Shown piece after piece: positions 36,306 to 45,540 of a stretch of 63,559 bases of DNA. The DNA is from Okeania sp. SIO1I7 (GTDB taxonomy: Bacteria > Cyanobacteriota > Cyanobacteriia > Cyanobacteriales > Microcoleaceae): assembly GCA_010672585.1 (NCBI GenBank), contig JAAHGF010000015.1, positions 220,929-284,487 on the forward strand. The letters run 5' to 3'. The number at the start of each line of letters is the position of its first letter. Positions within the stretch are counted from its first letter, which is position 1. The translations under genes and the position numbers were made by a program. The notes beneath the pieces were generated by a model, which saw nothing but the letters and a program-made list of their open reading frames with translations, was not told the DNA's origin and made no database searches.

Positions 36306-37403
36306 ATGCCACCAAAGTCGAAAGCTACTAACAGTAAACCAAGAATAACTAACGCACAAAAAGAGGCTGCTGAAGCTGAGATTAGGGAAAAACAAAAACC
36401 TGTTGATTATCAAACGAAAGAGTATCCAGTAGAAGTTATTGTTCAGAAATATATGGAAGGAAGAGATGATGATACTAATGAGTTATTTATTCCTGATTAT
36501 CAAAGAGAGATGATTTGGGAAGAAAAAAGGCAGTCAAAATTTATTGAATCTGTACTTCTAGGATTACCAATACCTCCTATATTTGTTGCTGATATTTATG
36601 AGCGAGAAAATGATTTAGGACGTTTAGAAATAGTAGATGGTACACAGCGCATCCGAGCTTTATCTATATTCTCTAATAATGAACTGACTTTAGAAGGATT
36701 AAAAAAATTAGAAAAGCTTAATAATTTCACTTTTGCAGATTTACCACTTGCTCGTCAAAGACGTTTCAATAGAACTACAATTCGGATGATTCAACTAACA
36801 GAAAAAGCGGATGAGGAAGTACGACGAGATATGTTTGAAAGAATTAATACTGGTAGTATTGTTTTAAACGATATGGAAAAACGTAGAGGTATACAACGCG
36901 GACCTTTTCTTAATTTTATCGATCAATTATCAGAAAATACCAAATTTAGAAAGTTATGTCCGTTTTCTGAAGCTCTGGTTAAGAGGCGCGAACCTCAAGA
37001 ATTTGTGTTGCGTTTTTTCGCATATCTAAATAATTATCAGAATTTTGGAGAACAAGTAAATTTATTCTTAAATGATTACTTAGAAAAAAACAACAAGGAT
37101 GGTAATTTTGACCGAGATAAAATGGAAGGTGAATTTGAATCAATGCTAGATTTTGTAGAAAAGCATTTTCCTTATGGATTTAGGAAAGGTAAAAACAATA
37201 AATCAGTTCCCAGAATTAGATTTGAGGCAATTTCTGTAGGTACTGCACTTGCTTTAAGAAAAAGGAAAAACCTTAAACCAAAATCAATGGAATGGCTAAA
37301 TTCACCAGAATTTAAAGAATATACTACCTCTGATTCTAGCAATTCTAGACCGAAAGTTATTCGACGGATTGAATATGTGCGCGACCAACTATTAGCTAAA
37401 TAA
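36306..37403 (+). CDS. DUF262 (ParB/GmrSD-N-like) protein
   Basis: 365 aa. The DUF262 core is ELFIPDYQREMIWEEKRQSK, LGLPIPPIFVADI, and LEIVDGTQRIRALSIF (the DGQQR-type motif, here DGTQR), followed by MFERINTGSIVLNDMEKRRG. This fold is related to ParB/Srx and is the N-terminal nuclease/NTPase-like half of GmrSD-type modification-dependent restriction proteins. The C-terminal HNH (DUF1524) domain of full GmrSD is absent. It overlaps the HEPN gene by one base (TAATG at 37401-37405), so they are translationally coupled. A convergent cytosine methyltransferase follows. Confidence 0.85.
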   Translation: MPPKSKATNSKPRITNAQKEAAEAEIREKQKPVDYQTKEYPVEVIVQKYMEGRDDDTNELFIPDYQREMIWEEKRQSKFIESVLLGLPIPPIFVADIYERENDLGRLEIVDGTQRIRALSIFSNNELTLEGLKKLEKLNNFTFADLPLARQRRFNRTTIRMIQLTEKADEEVRRDMFERINTGSIVLNDMEKRRGIQRGPFLNFIDQLSENTKFRKLCPFSEALVKRREPQEFVLRFFAYLNNYQNFGEQVNLFLNDYLEKNNKDGNFDRDKMEGEFESMLDFVEKHFPYGFRKGKNNKSVPRIRFEAISVGTALALRKRKNLKPKSMEWLNSPEFKEYTTSDSSNSRPKVIRRIEYVRDQLLAK

Positions 37404-38080
37404 TGACAAGCATATTATTTCAAGATTTTAAGGAACGCTCTAAAGAAGTAAGTAAGTATTTTTTTTTCCTCAAGAATTTAGAGCAAGGAACTATTAAATT
37501 GGCAATGGAAGGTAACGGAAAACAAAAAATTAAGGAAATTGATTCTGAGTTAATAAAAACTCTGAAAGCAAGTACTTTTTTACTGCTTTACAATTTAGTA
37601 GAATCCACCATGAGAAATGCTATTGAAGCCATATTTGATGAACTGCAAAGTCAAGGTATACCCTTCGACAAAATTAGACCGGAATTAAAGAAAATTGTTC
37701 TGCATAATCTAAAGCGAAGAAATCCCGATAAAGTTTTTCAAAAAATTGTAGATATCTCTCTTGATATTATTAAGGCTGGATTTAATAAAGAAGAACTATT
37801 TTCGGGAAATATAGATGCTCAAAAGATTAAAACAACAGCTAAGGAATATGGATTTTCTGCAAAAACAAAAACTGATAGTAGTGATTTATTGACAGTAAAG
37901 GATAACAGAAATGATTTAGCACATGGCATTAAATCTTTTGCTGAGGTAGGAAAGGAGAAAAGTGCTGACGAACTAATAGAAATTAAAAATAAAGTAGTAA
38001 AATATCTGAGGCAGATTCTCGAAAATATTGAAATATATATAGATAATCAGGAGTATTTAGACTCAACAAATATTCCCTAA
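37403..38080 (+). CDS. MAE_28990/MAE_18760-like HEPN nuclease
   Basis: 225 aa, all helical. The HEPN RNase motif is R-x4-H in VKDNRNDLAHGIKSFAEVG (R170, H175). The flanking pattern (TFLLLYNLVESTMRNAIEAI in the N-terminal half, and a terminal helix VKYLRQILENIEIYID) matches HEPN proteins of the MAE_28990 type that accompany DUF262 and DNA methylase genes in cyanobacterial restriction-like loci (known for that family). It starts inside the DUF262 stop codon. Probably an RNA-cleaving effector held in check by its partner (inference). Confidence 0.85.
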   Translation: MTSILFQDFKERSKEVSKYFFFLKNLEQGTIKLAMEGNGKQKIKEIDSELIKTLKASTFLLLYNLVESTMRNAIEAIFDELQSQGIPFDKIRPELKKIVLHNLKRRNPDKVFQKIVDISLDIIKAGFNKEELFSGNIDAQKIKTTAKEYGFSAKTKTDSSDLLTVKDNRNDLAHGIKSFAEVGKEKSADELIEIKNKVVKYLRQILENIEIYIDNQEYLDSTNIP

Positions 38081-38366
38081 CTTCTTTGCTGAAACAGCAT
38101 TTACAATCAAACTTCCTATATGGGTAAAAACAACAGGTTAAGTAGCAGTAAAAAAATTGGTATTTTTTCAAGTTGGCAAGAATTCAGTTTCCTTAAATAA
38201 TTTAGCTCATGGCATTAAATCTTTTGCCGAGGTAGGAAAAGATAAAAGTGCTGACGAACTAATAGAAATTAAAAATAAAGTAGTAAAATATCTGAGGCAA
38301 ATTATCGAAAATATTGAAATTTATATAAATAATAGAGAATATTTAGACTCAACAAATATTCCCTAA
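38081..38366 (+). pseudogene. duplicated junction: 3' fragments of the methyltransferase and HEPN genes
   Basis: 38100-38200 is a degraded copy of the methyltransferase 3' end (AACAGCATTTACAATCAAAC versus AACAGCATTTCCAATCAAAC at 38427). 38197-38366 is a near-identical copy of the HEPN 3' end (ATTTAGCTCATGGCATTAAA onward, ending SADELIEIKNKVVKYLRQI and LDSTNIP). The order shows a tandem duplication of about 286 bp spanning the convergent stop codons. The HEPN piece retains LAHG but not its arginine. Not a functional gene. Confidence 0.85.
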
Positions 38367-39424
38367 CTTCTTTGCTGAATATGATTGAGAATACTTTTAC
38401 CCACCACCTCACCTAACTTTACAGGAACAGCATTTCCAATCAAACGCCCTATTTTGGTAAAAGCAAATGATTCATTAGGAGGAAAAAATTGGTATTTTTC
38501 AGGGAAAGTTTGCAATAATGCCGCTTCCCTCAGAGATATTGCCCTATCTTGTTTGGGGTGTCCAAATCGACCATTGCCAAAACCAAAGCACTGAGTCGTT
38601 ATAGTTGGACCTGGACTATCCCACTCCATCCTACCGTAAACTGATGAATATGACTTACCACTACTCTTAGTATGACATTTAGCAATCAAATCTTCTGGCC
38701 AATCTCGCCAACTTCCCCCTGGTTTAGAAGCACGGATACGACGGAGATTGAGCGCTGAAAGTTTACTGCATTGATGAAGTGGGTCAGTTTTGGATGATTC
38801 ACCAGTCTTCAGAGGTTCTAGATGATAAATAGTCTTTCTTACAGTTTCATAATTATCGCGATCGTGAGTAGGAGGAATTAGATCAATCTCGCCAAACTTC
38901 GAGGCAAAAAATACTAACCGTCTACGAGTTTGAGGTACACCGTAATCTTGGCAGTTAACCTCATAGAAGGTGATAAAATATTTTAACCTTTTGAGTTTAA
39001 TAATAAATTTCTCAAAAACTTCGTGTTGTTGTAACTGTGGCACATTTTCCATAGTCACAATATCTGGCATACATTCCTTAACAATACGAGCAAAATCATC
39101 AAGAAGTTTCCATTTTGAAGAGTGATAGAACGACCTTCCGCTGGCGCGATCGCTGTAACGTCTTGAATAATTAGAAAATGGTTGGCACGGAGCGCATCCA
39201 GCGATAACTTTAATATGGTCTTCTGGAAAATGCTTTACTAAATCAACACCCTTAATCTCTTCAACACTTTTGAGTATAAACTCAGCTTTGTTATTATACT
39301 TGTAAGGAAACTCACATACAGGGTCAATATCATAACCAACATTTACACGAAGACCAGCTTTTCGGAGACCGTGAGTTAGACCACCCGCTCCGCAAAATAA
39401 GTCTACTGCGGAAATGTTAACCAT
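38363..39424 (-). CDS. DNA (cytosine-5)-methyltransferase, Dcm family
   Basis: 353 aa. Motif I is AVDLFCGAGGLTHGLRKAGL, IV is AGCAPCQPFSNYSRR (catalytic Cys), VI is VTMENVPQL, VIII is PQTRRRLVFFASK, and IX/X ends IGRLIGNAVPVKLGEVVGKS. Between VIII and IX the target-recognition part includes LRRIRASKPGGSWRDWP and YGRMEWDSPGPTITTQ, the family's usual layout. It is convergent with the DUF262-HEPN pair, with the duplicated fragment between. Together they look like a restriction-modification-type locus in which the methylase protects self DNA. Confidence 0.93.
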   Translation of the reverse strand: MVNISAVDLFCGAGGLTHGLRKAGLRVNVGYDIDPVCEFPYKYNNKAEFILKSVEEIKGVDLVKHFPEDHIKVIAGCAPCQPFSNYSRRYSDRASGRSFYHSSKWKLLDDFARIVKECMPDIVTMENVPQLQQHEVFEKFIIKLKRLKYFITFYEVNCQDYGVPQTRRRLVFFASKFGEIDLIPPTHDRDNYETVRKTIYHLEPLKTGESSKTDPLHQCSKLSALNLRRIRASKPGGSWRDWPEDLIAKCHTKSSGKSYSSVYGRMEWDSPGPTITTQCFGFGNGRFGHPKQDRAISLREAALLQTFPEKYQFFPPNESFAFTKIGRLIGNAVPVKLGEVVGKSILNHIQQRS

Positions 39425-39757
39425 TATCTACCTCTAAAAATTTCATATAAATCAACCTTATATTATAACTGTGCCAAGTCACTAATTTCAAGCATAAATA
39501 TAAATAGACATCTCCACCAAATGAGGGAGTAGGAAGTAGGGAGTAGGGAGTAGGGGGAAATAATTAATGATTTATGTATGATAATTGATTTTATTTTTGA
39601 TTATTGGAGATGTCTAATAAGAGCGAGTCTAATTAGAGGATAATTAGAAAACTCGCTCATGTAAATTAGTAGTTTTTCTTGGCTTTGTACAATCTTAGTT
39701 AAATCTCCATTCAATTGAACCTAAAATTTAAAACCTACAACTTTATTCAACAATCTT
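39425..39757. other. gene-free stretch with GGAGTAG heptamers
   Basis: About 39533-39560 has GGAGTAG-type heptamers. TAGACATCTCCACCAAATGA (about 39508) faces TTTGATTATTGGAGATGTCT (about 39593), so about 39508-39612 looks like a small inverted-repeat element with TAGACATCTCC ends. Confidence 0.5.
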
Positions 39758-39959
39758 AATCTCGTCAACGACCAGAACGAAGAGTACTAATAATTAACCA
39801 CAACCCAAGAAAACTTGCTATTGCTGATAACTGATAACTGATAACTGTATTTACTCTCGCTAACGACCAGAACGAAGAGTACTAATAATTAACCACAACC
39901 CAAGAAAACTTGCTACTGCTGATAACTGATAACTGATAACTGATAACTAATAACTGTAT
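39758..39959 (-). repeat. two extra copies of the ABC1-kinase gene 3' end
   Basis: CAACGACCAGAACGAAGAGT onward to AACCCAAGAAAACTTGCTA occurs at about 39765 and 39859. Both match the true 3' end of the kinase gene at about 39969. Each copy is followed by TGATAAC heptamers and CTGTATTTACTCTC. The units are about 95-110 bp. Confidence 0.85.
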
Positions 39960-41627
39960 TTACTCTCTCCAACGACCAGAACGAAGAATACTAATAATTA
40001 ACCACAACCCAAGAAAACTTGCTACTGCAAATAAAGCTTCACTTAACACAGATAACTGACTACTTTGAGAACCCGCAGTTACAATAGCAGCACCAATAAT
40101 TAATGAACCTACAACAACACTAAAAGATAGTCTATTAGCTGACTTATCTACACTAATAGCCAAAGGTTCAATATCCTTTAAAGTCAAATTCCACTTCAAT
40201 GTTTCAGAAGTCACTCTATCTAGAAGTAAATCTAGTTGACGAGGCGACTCCAAAGACAAATTCTTCACATCAATAGCTGTTCTTAATAATGTTTGAACCG
40301 GGTCTTCCCCTAATAACTGTCGCCGAAATAGATCCGTCATTAATGGCTTAATCTCATCCAAAAGATTAAGTTGAGGATAGAAACTACGAGCTACACCTTC
40401 CAAATTTGCTAAAGTTTTGGAATACAAACCCAAATTACTCGGCAACTTAATTCTGTTATTACGACACAATTGTAATATGTCATAAAAAACTTCAGAAAAA
40501 TTGATTTCAGCCAAACTCAGATTATAATATTTACGCAGCATCTTGCTATACTCATTTTCCACCTTAGCTAAGTTTGGTGGTTGAGCAACTTCTGCCATTT
40601 GTAGAGTTAACTGAGTACATCTTTGAGCATCTAGATCGACGATCGCTAATAATAATTCCGTTAAATTCTGCTGACTGCGTGGATCGAGGCGACCAACCAT
40701 TCCACAGTCTAGTAGAGCAATACGTCCATCTTCCAGATAAAATATGTTCCCAGGATGAGGATCAGCGTGAAAAAAACCATTGATATAAAACTGTTGAAAG
40801 AAAGCACGACATAATAATGTGGAGAGTGCTTGCTTTTCTGCATCTACATCCCCATTATTGTTAATGCCTTTGACCTTCGCTGATAAGATAGGTTTACCAT
40901 TTAGCCATTCGAGAACTAATATTTTCGGAGTTGTTAGTTCCCAATATACTTTCGGAAGCATTATTTGCTTGGGGTCAAACCACTTACTGGTAGATAAGTC
41001 TCGACGTAGTTCATCGGTATAACCAGCTTCCTTAGTGAAATCAAGTTCAGCTTTCAGAGCAACACTAAACTCTTCCGCAAGAGAAACTATATCGTAGTCA
41101 TTGCCAAAATCTGTAAATGAGACTAATTCAGCTAAACTTTTTAGCAGGGATGTGTCTTTGTCAATTATTCTGTCAATACCTGGACGTTGAACTTTTAGAG
41201 CTACTTCTGTACCGTCTTTTAAGGTCGCTTTATAAGTTTGAGCGATGGAACCCGCTGCTACACACTCAGTATTAATATCTCTAAATATTTCTTCTAGAGG
41301 TTGGGATAACTGTTGACGAATTAAGATTTCCACTTCTGACCAAGGTACTGCTGGTACATTGGCCTGCAAACTTGACAAGGTGTCAATATAGTCTGCTGGT
41401 AATAGGTCTGGACGGGTACTGAGTAGCTGGCCGAGTTTTACATATACTGGGCCTAAATCTACCAGAATATTGCGTAGAACTTCTGGTGTTGGTATGTCTG
41501 GTTCGCCAGTTTTGCCCCCTGTCAGAAGGGTTTTCATGTAGCCCCAACCATTACGGAAGACAATTTCGACTATTTCAGCTCGGCGAGAATTAGTTGCTGT
41601 CAGGCTAGATAACACGGGGCCTCCCAA
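39960..41627 (-). CDS. ABC1/AarF/UbiB-family atypical kinase
   Basis: 555 aa. ABC1K landmarks: the KxGQ motif in VDLGPVYVKLGQLLSTRPDL, the alanine-rich loop AAGSIAQTYKATLKDG, VALKVQRPG (lysine) and EWLNGKP. The catalytic HADPHPGNIFYLEDGRIALLD loop (split here as HADPHPGN and ALLDCGMVG) is also present. The C-terminus has two hydrophobic segments (about 500-550). Known relatives regulate quinone and tocopherol lipid metabolism in cyanobacteria and chloroplasts. Its 3' end is duplicated twice just downstream, which suggests local slippage or recombination. Confidence 0.93.
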   Translation of the reverse strand: MGGPVLSSLTATNSRRAEIVEIVFRNGWGYMKTLLTGGKTGEPDIPTPEVLRNILVDLGPVYVKLGQLLSTRPDLLPADYIDTLSSLQANVPAVPWSEVEILIRQQLSQPLEEIFRDINTECVAAGSIAQTYKATLKDGTEVALKVQRPGIDRIIDKDTSLLKSLAELVSFTDFGNDYDIVSLAEEFSVALKAELDFTKEAGYTDELRRDLSTSKWFDPKQIMLPKVYWELTTPKILVLEWLNGKPILSAKVKGINNNGDVDAEKQALSTLLCRAFFQQFYINGFFHADPHPGNIFYLEDGRIALLDCGMVGRLDPRSQQNLTELLLAIVDLDAQRCTQLTLQMAEVAQPPNLAKVENEYSKMLRKYYNLSLAEINFSEVFYDILQLCRNNRIKLPSNLGLYSKTLANLEGVARSFYPQLNLLDEIKPLMTDLFRRQLLGEDPVQTLLRTAIDVKNLSLESPRQLDLLLDRVTSETLKWNLTLKDIEPLAISVDKSANRLSFSVVVGSLIIGAAIVTAGSQSSQLSVLSEALFAVASFLGLWLIISILRSGRWRE

Positions 41628-42253
41628 TGATTGGATTGATGTTTGTTTTACCTATAGGGACAATTTAATATATCTAAATATTAGGATAACGTCGATCGGA
41701 AGCTGATGCATTGTGAGTAACTTTAATTTCAGCGATAGACTTTTTTTTACCTTATCTATAATGACTTTTAAGCATTTTATCCGAAATAAAATGTATCAGT
41801 TATCAGTAAATAAAAACTTTTGACTTTTTATTTTTAACTTTTGTCTGAATAAATAGTATCTATTTTGACAGCAAGAAAACTATAAATTACACAAATTTCT
41901 GCTTTACATTATTCCCAAAGTTCTTTATATTTATTTTATAATTAATAAAGATATTGTAGTCAGGAACCCAAGGACTAAAGTTCAAAGACTTGGACAGACT
42001 GCTCGAAGTCTTTGCCAGCCAGCACCTGACTAACCTTAGACCTTTGCAGTTTAAGTTATAGGTCAGTGTTAAAGTTCCTATTTTGAGATGCTCTGCCAGT
42101 GCCATCCTCTAGAACTCAATGGTTAAACAGGCATAGTGGGTTAAGCCAGTACCTTTGACATAGTACCGACCTATAGCATTATCATTTCGGCTGCCTATCT
42201 TTATTTATCCCCTAGCTAAAGCTAAGGGTTTACAAATTACTGAAGTATTTTAG
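41628..42253. other. gene-free stretch between kinase and 88-aa gene
   Basis: A 72-codon minus frame (41887-42105) has unusual composition and no ribosome site, so I do not support it. The stretch 41955-42180 is less AT-rich than its surroundings and has small inverted repeats (AAAGACTTGGACAGACTG, CGAAGTCTTT). It could be a structured leader or a degraded gene, but nothing definite is seen. Confidence 0.35.
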
Positions 42254-42520
42254 ATGAATAATATAGAATCTATCGCAATTGAACGGTTTCAGACTCAGAG
42301 TCCTATAGATTTAGACAGTTGTCAGTTAAACCGCGAGTTAGTTGGGTCTAGGGTAGTAATGGTGATTGACTGCCCATCTACGGAAAAGTGCCATCAACTT
42401 TGGCGCGATCGCTACCTATTAATGCGTCGGTGTTTAGATTTATGGTTAGCTCATCAAATTGTAATTAGTTATAAGGGACATCCTTACGGCCGTACTCCAA
42501 TGCGTCAATCTTTAGCCTGA
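42254..42520 (+). CDS. small cyanobacterial-type protein of unknown function (88 aa)
   Basis: MNNIESIAIERFQTQSPIDL, with a compact central part VVMVIDCPSTEKCHQLWRDR, then LLMRRCLDLWLAHQIVISYK and GHPYGRTP. Codon use resembles the flanking genes, and a GCGATCGC octamer lies inside. There are no membrane segments. A plausible terminator hairpin follows about 70 bp downstream. I recognise no functional domain; the length and composition resemble conserved short cyanobacterial proteins. Confidence 0.55.
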   Translation: MNNIESIAIERFQTQSPIDLDSCQLNRELVGSRVVMVIDCPSTEKCHQLWRDRYLLMRRCLDLWLAHQIVISYKGHPYGRTPMRQSLA

Positions 42521-42590
42521 TTATTTTTTGAGTTAGATTATATTTATAGCAATTTTCATACTGATGAGGCGCTATATAAATCATAACTGG

Positions 42591-42623
42591 CGGTGCGCAG
42601 TGACGCACCGTTATTATTTTTTG
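42591..42623 (+). terminator. candidate Rho-independent terminator after the 88-aa gene
   Basis: CGGTGCG (42591-42597) and CGCACCG (42604-42610) form a 7-bp stem with a 6-base loop, followed by TTATTATTTTTTG. Confidence 0.6.
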
Positions 42624-43252
42624 TCAAATTTTAGTTAGAAATAATTTTGTTAAAAATTTGAAATTATTACTATTAGGGAATAGGGAATAGGGAATAGGGA
42701 ATAGGGAATAGGAAATAAAATATACTTTTGTATTTGAGCAGTCAATATAAAAATAATTTTTCCTAACTATTTAAACTGACTATCAAATATACAATTCATT
42801 TTCTTTGACTACTTAGTAAAAATATATAAATAAAAGTTGAACTAACTAAGTTTTGGATGTACTTTCTTAAACTAACGTTTATTCAAAGCTTATTTCTGGT
42901 CGCTATATCGCGATGATTATTACTATAAATCAGGAATCTAGTTGTGAGAATTGAGATGTTCCTTAAAAGTATAGAATATAGCAATTATTATATTCATATA
43001 ATTTGTTTTTTTTCTTCTTCTCTATTCCCTGTTCCCTGTTCCCTAAAAGTTAGCAATATCTCACAACTCAAGTCATATTGCTATATATAATTACTCAAAG
43101 TTTATTCTAAATAATAAATACTCAAAAAGATAGTAGTGTTAAATAATTTGTCAAAAATTCAAGCATATAGATAAAAAGTATGAAATTGTTACTGATAACT
43201 GATAACTGAAATGACCCATTTTTCCTAATTTCAAGATATTCCAAGATATTTT
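42624..43252. other. gene-free stretch upstream of the McrB-like gene, with heptamers
   Basis: About 42675-42715 has GGGAATA heptamers (about five units). 43187-43215 has TGATAAC units followed by TGAAATGACC, which recurs at about 44710-44735. No supported frame, so the GTPase gene has no N-terminal domain hidden upstream. Confidence 0.55.
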
Positions 43253-44338
43253 ATGCACAACGAAAATATAACTGCTAAACCTATTCAAAAAATTTTATTT
43301 GGCAGTCCAGGTACAGGCAAAAGTTATAAAGTGCGAGAGATAGCAACTAATTCGTTGGGAATTAAATGGCATGAACAAACAAAATCATTAGAAAACACAA
43401 TTAAAACAGTCTTTCATCCTGAATATACTTATGCTGATTTTGTCGGAAAATTATTGCCACAAACTATCGGCAGTTCGGTTATATATAAATTTTATCAAGG
43501 TCATTTTTTACGAGCATTAGGATTAGCTTACAAAAATTTAATTAATAATAGTAATGAGAATGTGCTATTAGTAATTGATGAATTAAACCGAGGTAATGCT
43601 GCTGCTATATTCGGTCCGATTTTTCAATTATTAGATAGAGAAACAGATAATTGGTCAACTTATGATGTCAATTTATCAGAGTTAGAAATAGTGGCTTTGT
43701 TAGGTTCGATGGGGTATGATGCTCAAACAACTGATAAAAATATACAAGTGGATGGAAGTAATTTTGATGTTTTTTGTAAGATGACAAAGATGAATTTAGA
43801 AATGAGTAATAATCAGGATGGTTTAAGGGTCTTAGAAAATTTGACAAGTCAGAGAATTTCTATTCCTAGAAATTTATCGATTATTGCTACGATTAATACT
43901 TCGGATGAGTCGATTTATTATTTAGATAGTGCTTTCAAACGGAGATGGGATTGGGAATATGTGGATGTGCCTGGTTATGGAATAGAAAAAATTAAAGATA
44001 TAGCGATTGAGGGTAGGGATGAGAAATGGGTTTCTTTTGTGAATAAGTTGAATGATTTTATTAAGGTAAATCATCATCTAATTCGCCGCATTGAAGATAA
44101 ACAAATTGGGGTTTGGTTTTTGAAGTCTGAAGATAATCAAGTTACTAAAGAATCTATAGAAAATAAGTTAATGTTTTATCTGTGGGATAGTGTATTTCCT
44201 AGAGATAGAATACCTTTGGAAGATTTATTATCAAAAGGAGATAAACAAAGTATTAAATTAATTACATATTCTGATTTTATTGCTTTATCTGATGATTTTA
44301 TTGATGCGATTATTTCTTGTGAATGGTTGACTTTTTAA
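43253..44338 (+). CDS. McrB-like AAA+ GTPase (restriction motor subunit)
   Basis: 361 aa. Walker A FGSPGTGKSYK (16-26), HPEYTYADFVGKLLPQ, Walker B VLLVIDELNRGN (104-115), and the McrB-type signature TINTSDES (214-220, the MNTADRS motif in E. coli McrB), with arginines in DSAFKRRWDWEYVDVPGYG. McrB proteins hydrolyse GTP to power a DNA-cleaving McrC partner. Here the AAA module begins at residue 10, so the usual N-terminal DNA-recognition domain is missing. The nuclease partner is the 615-aa gene at 46114, separated by 1.8 kb of inserted repeats. Confidence 0.88.
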   Translation: MHNENITAKPIQKILFGSPGTGKSYKVREIATNSLGIKWHEQTKSLENTIKTVFHPEYTYADFVGKLLPQTIGSSVIYKFYQGHFLRALGLAYKNLINNSNENVLLVIDELNRGNAAAIFGPIFQLLDRETDNWSTYDVNLSELEIVALLGSMGYDAQTTDKNIQVDGSNFDVFCKMTKMNLEMSNNQDGLRVLENLTSQRISIPRNLSIIATINTSDESIYYLDSAFKRRWDWEYVDVPGYGIEKIKDIAIEGRDEKWVSFVNKLNDFIKVNHHLIRRIEDKQIGVWFLKSEDNQVTKESIENKLMFYLWDSVFPRDRIPLEDLLSKGDKQSIKLITYSDFIALSDDFIDAIISCEWLTF

Positions 44339-44407
44339 CTGATTTTATTTTTGGCTGTTTATAGAGGATATTTAATGCAGGAAAAGGCAGAAGAGAAAAG
44401 CATAGAG

Positions 44408-44616
44408 TTCAATAATTTAGAATTTAGAATTTAGAATTTAGAATTTAGAATTTAGAATTCAGAATTCAGAATTACCTCTCCTTGAAAAGAAGAGGATTGG
44501 GTTAAAAGGAATTTTTTTCTTCTCTTGGTCGATTGGATATGGCGAGGAGACCTCGCCATCCGGAGACCGCTTTTTTATCCATGAATGGAGAGGCTTTATA
44601 GCTTAATTTTTCGGTA
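44408..44616 (+). mobile_element. MITE, TTATTCGG family, copy C
   Basis: AATTTAG heptamers (about seven) lead into TTACCTCTCCTTGAAAAG, then TTCTTCTCTTGGTCGATTGG, CGAGGAGACCTCG, TGGAGAGGC and TTTTTCGGTAA. It has the same order as copies B and E but a different heptamer. Confidence 0.75.
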
Positions 44617-44814
44617 AGATTTTCAACCAGATTTAGTATTATAAAAATTGTTACTTAATTTGCTCGTAATTTCTTTAAAATTTTCTCGATCGCTTGAGTT
44701 TTTTTACAACTGATAACTGATAACTGAAATGACCTGTTTTAGGAGATTTGGTGGTAACAATTACCCAATTATTAGAAACCAGTAATTAAAGATATCGTTG
44801 GCAGTAGTTTTATC

Positions 44815-45196
44815 GATAAATTGTGGTTTAAAGCCTCCCATTTTAAGGAGAAAAAGAAAAAAATTTTCCTTTGAGTCAATCCTCTTCTTTTCAAGGAGAG
44901 GTAATTATTAATTATTAATTAGGGTTTGCTGAATAAATCTCAAAAAATTGATATATAAAGGTTTTAGTCTTTTTATGTCTGGAAAAAGTACCTGCTTTTC
45001 AGCTCTTCATCGTCAAAAAGGAGCGCATTTTGGGCAAGAGTTGGGCAGAAAATCAAGGGACGATTATTCTGACTAACTCCTCTATAATTCCCATTCCTTC
45101 TGTTTGCGGAGCATTCCGTAGGAAATTCTGGATTCTGGATTCTGACTCCTATCCTTACCACTCATACTTTTTCAGCAAACCCTAATTATTAATTGT
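44815..45196 (-). mobile_element. MITE, TTATTCGG family, copy D (reverse, short form), split by another MITE
   Basis: Reading in reverse: TTAATAATTACCTCTCC, AAAAGAAGAGGATTGACTC, CTCCTTAAAATGGGAGGC. Its heptamer end is interrupted at 44920/45185 by the GGGTTTGCTGA element. Confidence 0.65.
44921..45184. mobile_element. 264-bp MITE with AGGGTTTGCTGA inverted ends
   Basis: AGGGTTTGCTGA (44921-44932) is mirrored by TCAGCAAACCCT (45173-45184). It sits inside the TTAATTA tract of copy D, with AATTATTAATT on both sides. It has no transposase gene; the ends resemble those of larger IS elements that could mobilise it. The 62-codon minus frame inside is not supported. Confidence 0.75.
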
Positions 45197-45540
45197 TGAA
45201 ACTTCTCTGAATTGAATTTAAAGGTAGTTGAAATGTTGTCAAATTTATTCAATAAATTAAAGTGAAAATGATTTGCTCTGATGGGGATAATCATGGCGCT
45301 CTACTACTGCCAGGTGCAATAATTCTTATATTTTTTGTTGATACTAACTCTTGCCGTTGTTCGTGTAGTTTTATTGCTTGTATCTAATAATTTTTCTTTT
45401 TATTCATACTTAATTCTCAGTAAACGTTGTGATCGAATTGAGGATGACTGTGGATATGTTCTAATATACTGCTCATAATTTCTAGACCAAAATAAGATTT
45501 TTGATTATTAGACCGCTATTTATTTTTAGGAGAGGTCTAG

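Noticed and set aside
41887-42105. 72-aa minus-strand frame
   Set aside because: No ribosome site, no recognisable domain, and the region looks non-coding in composition.
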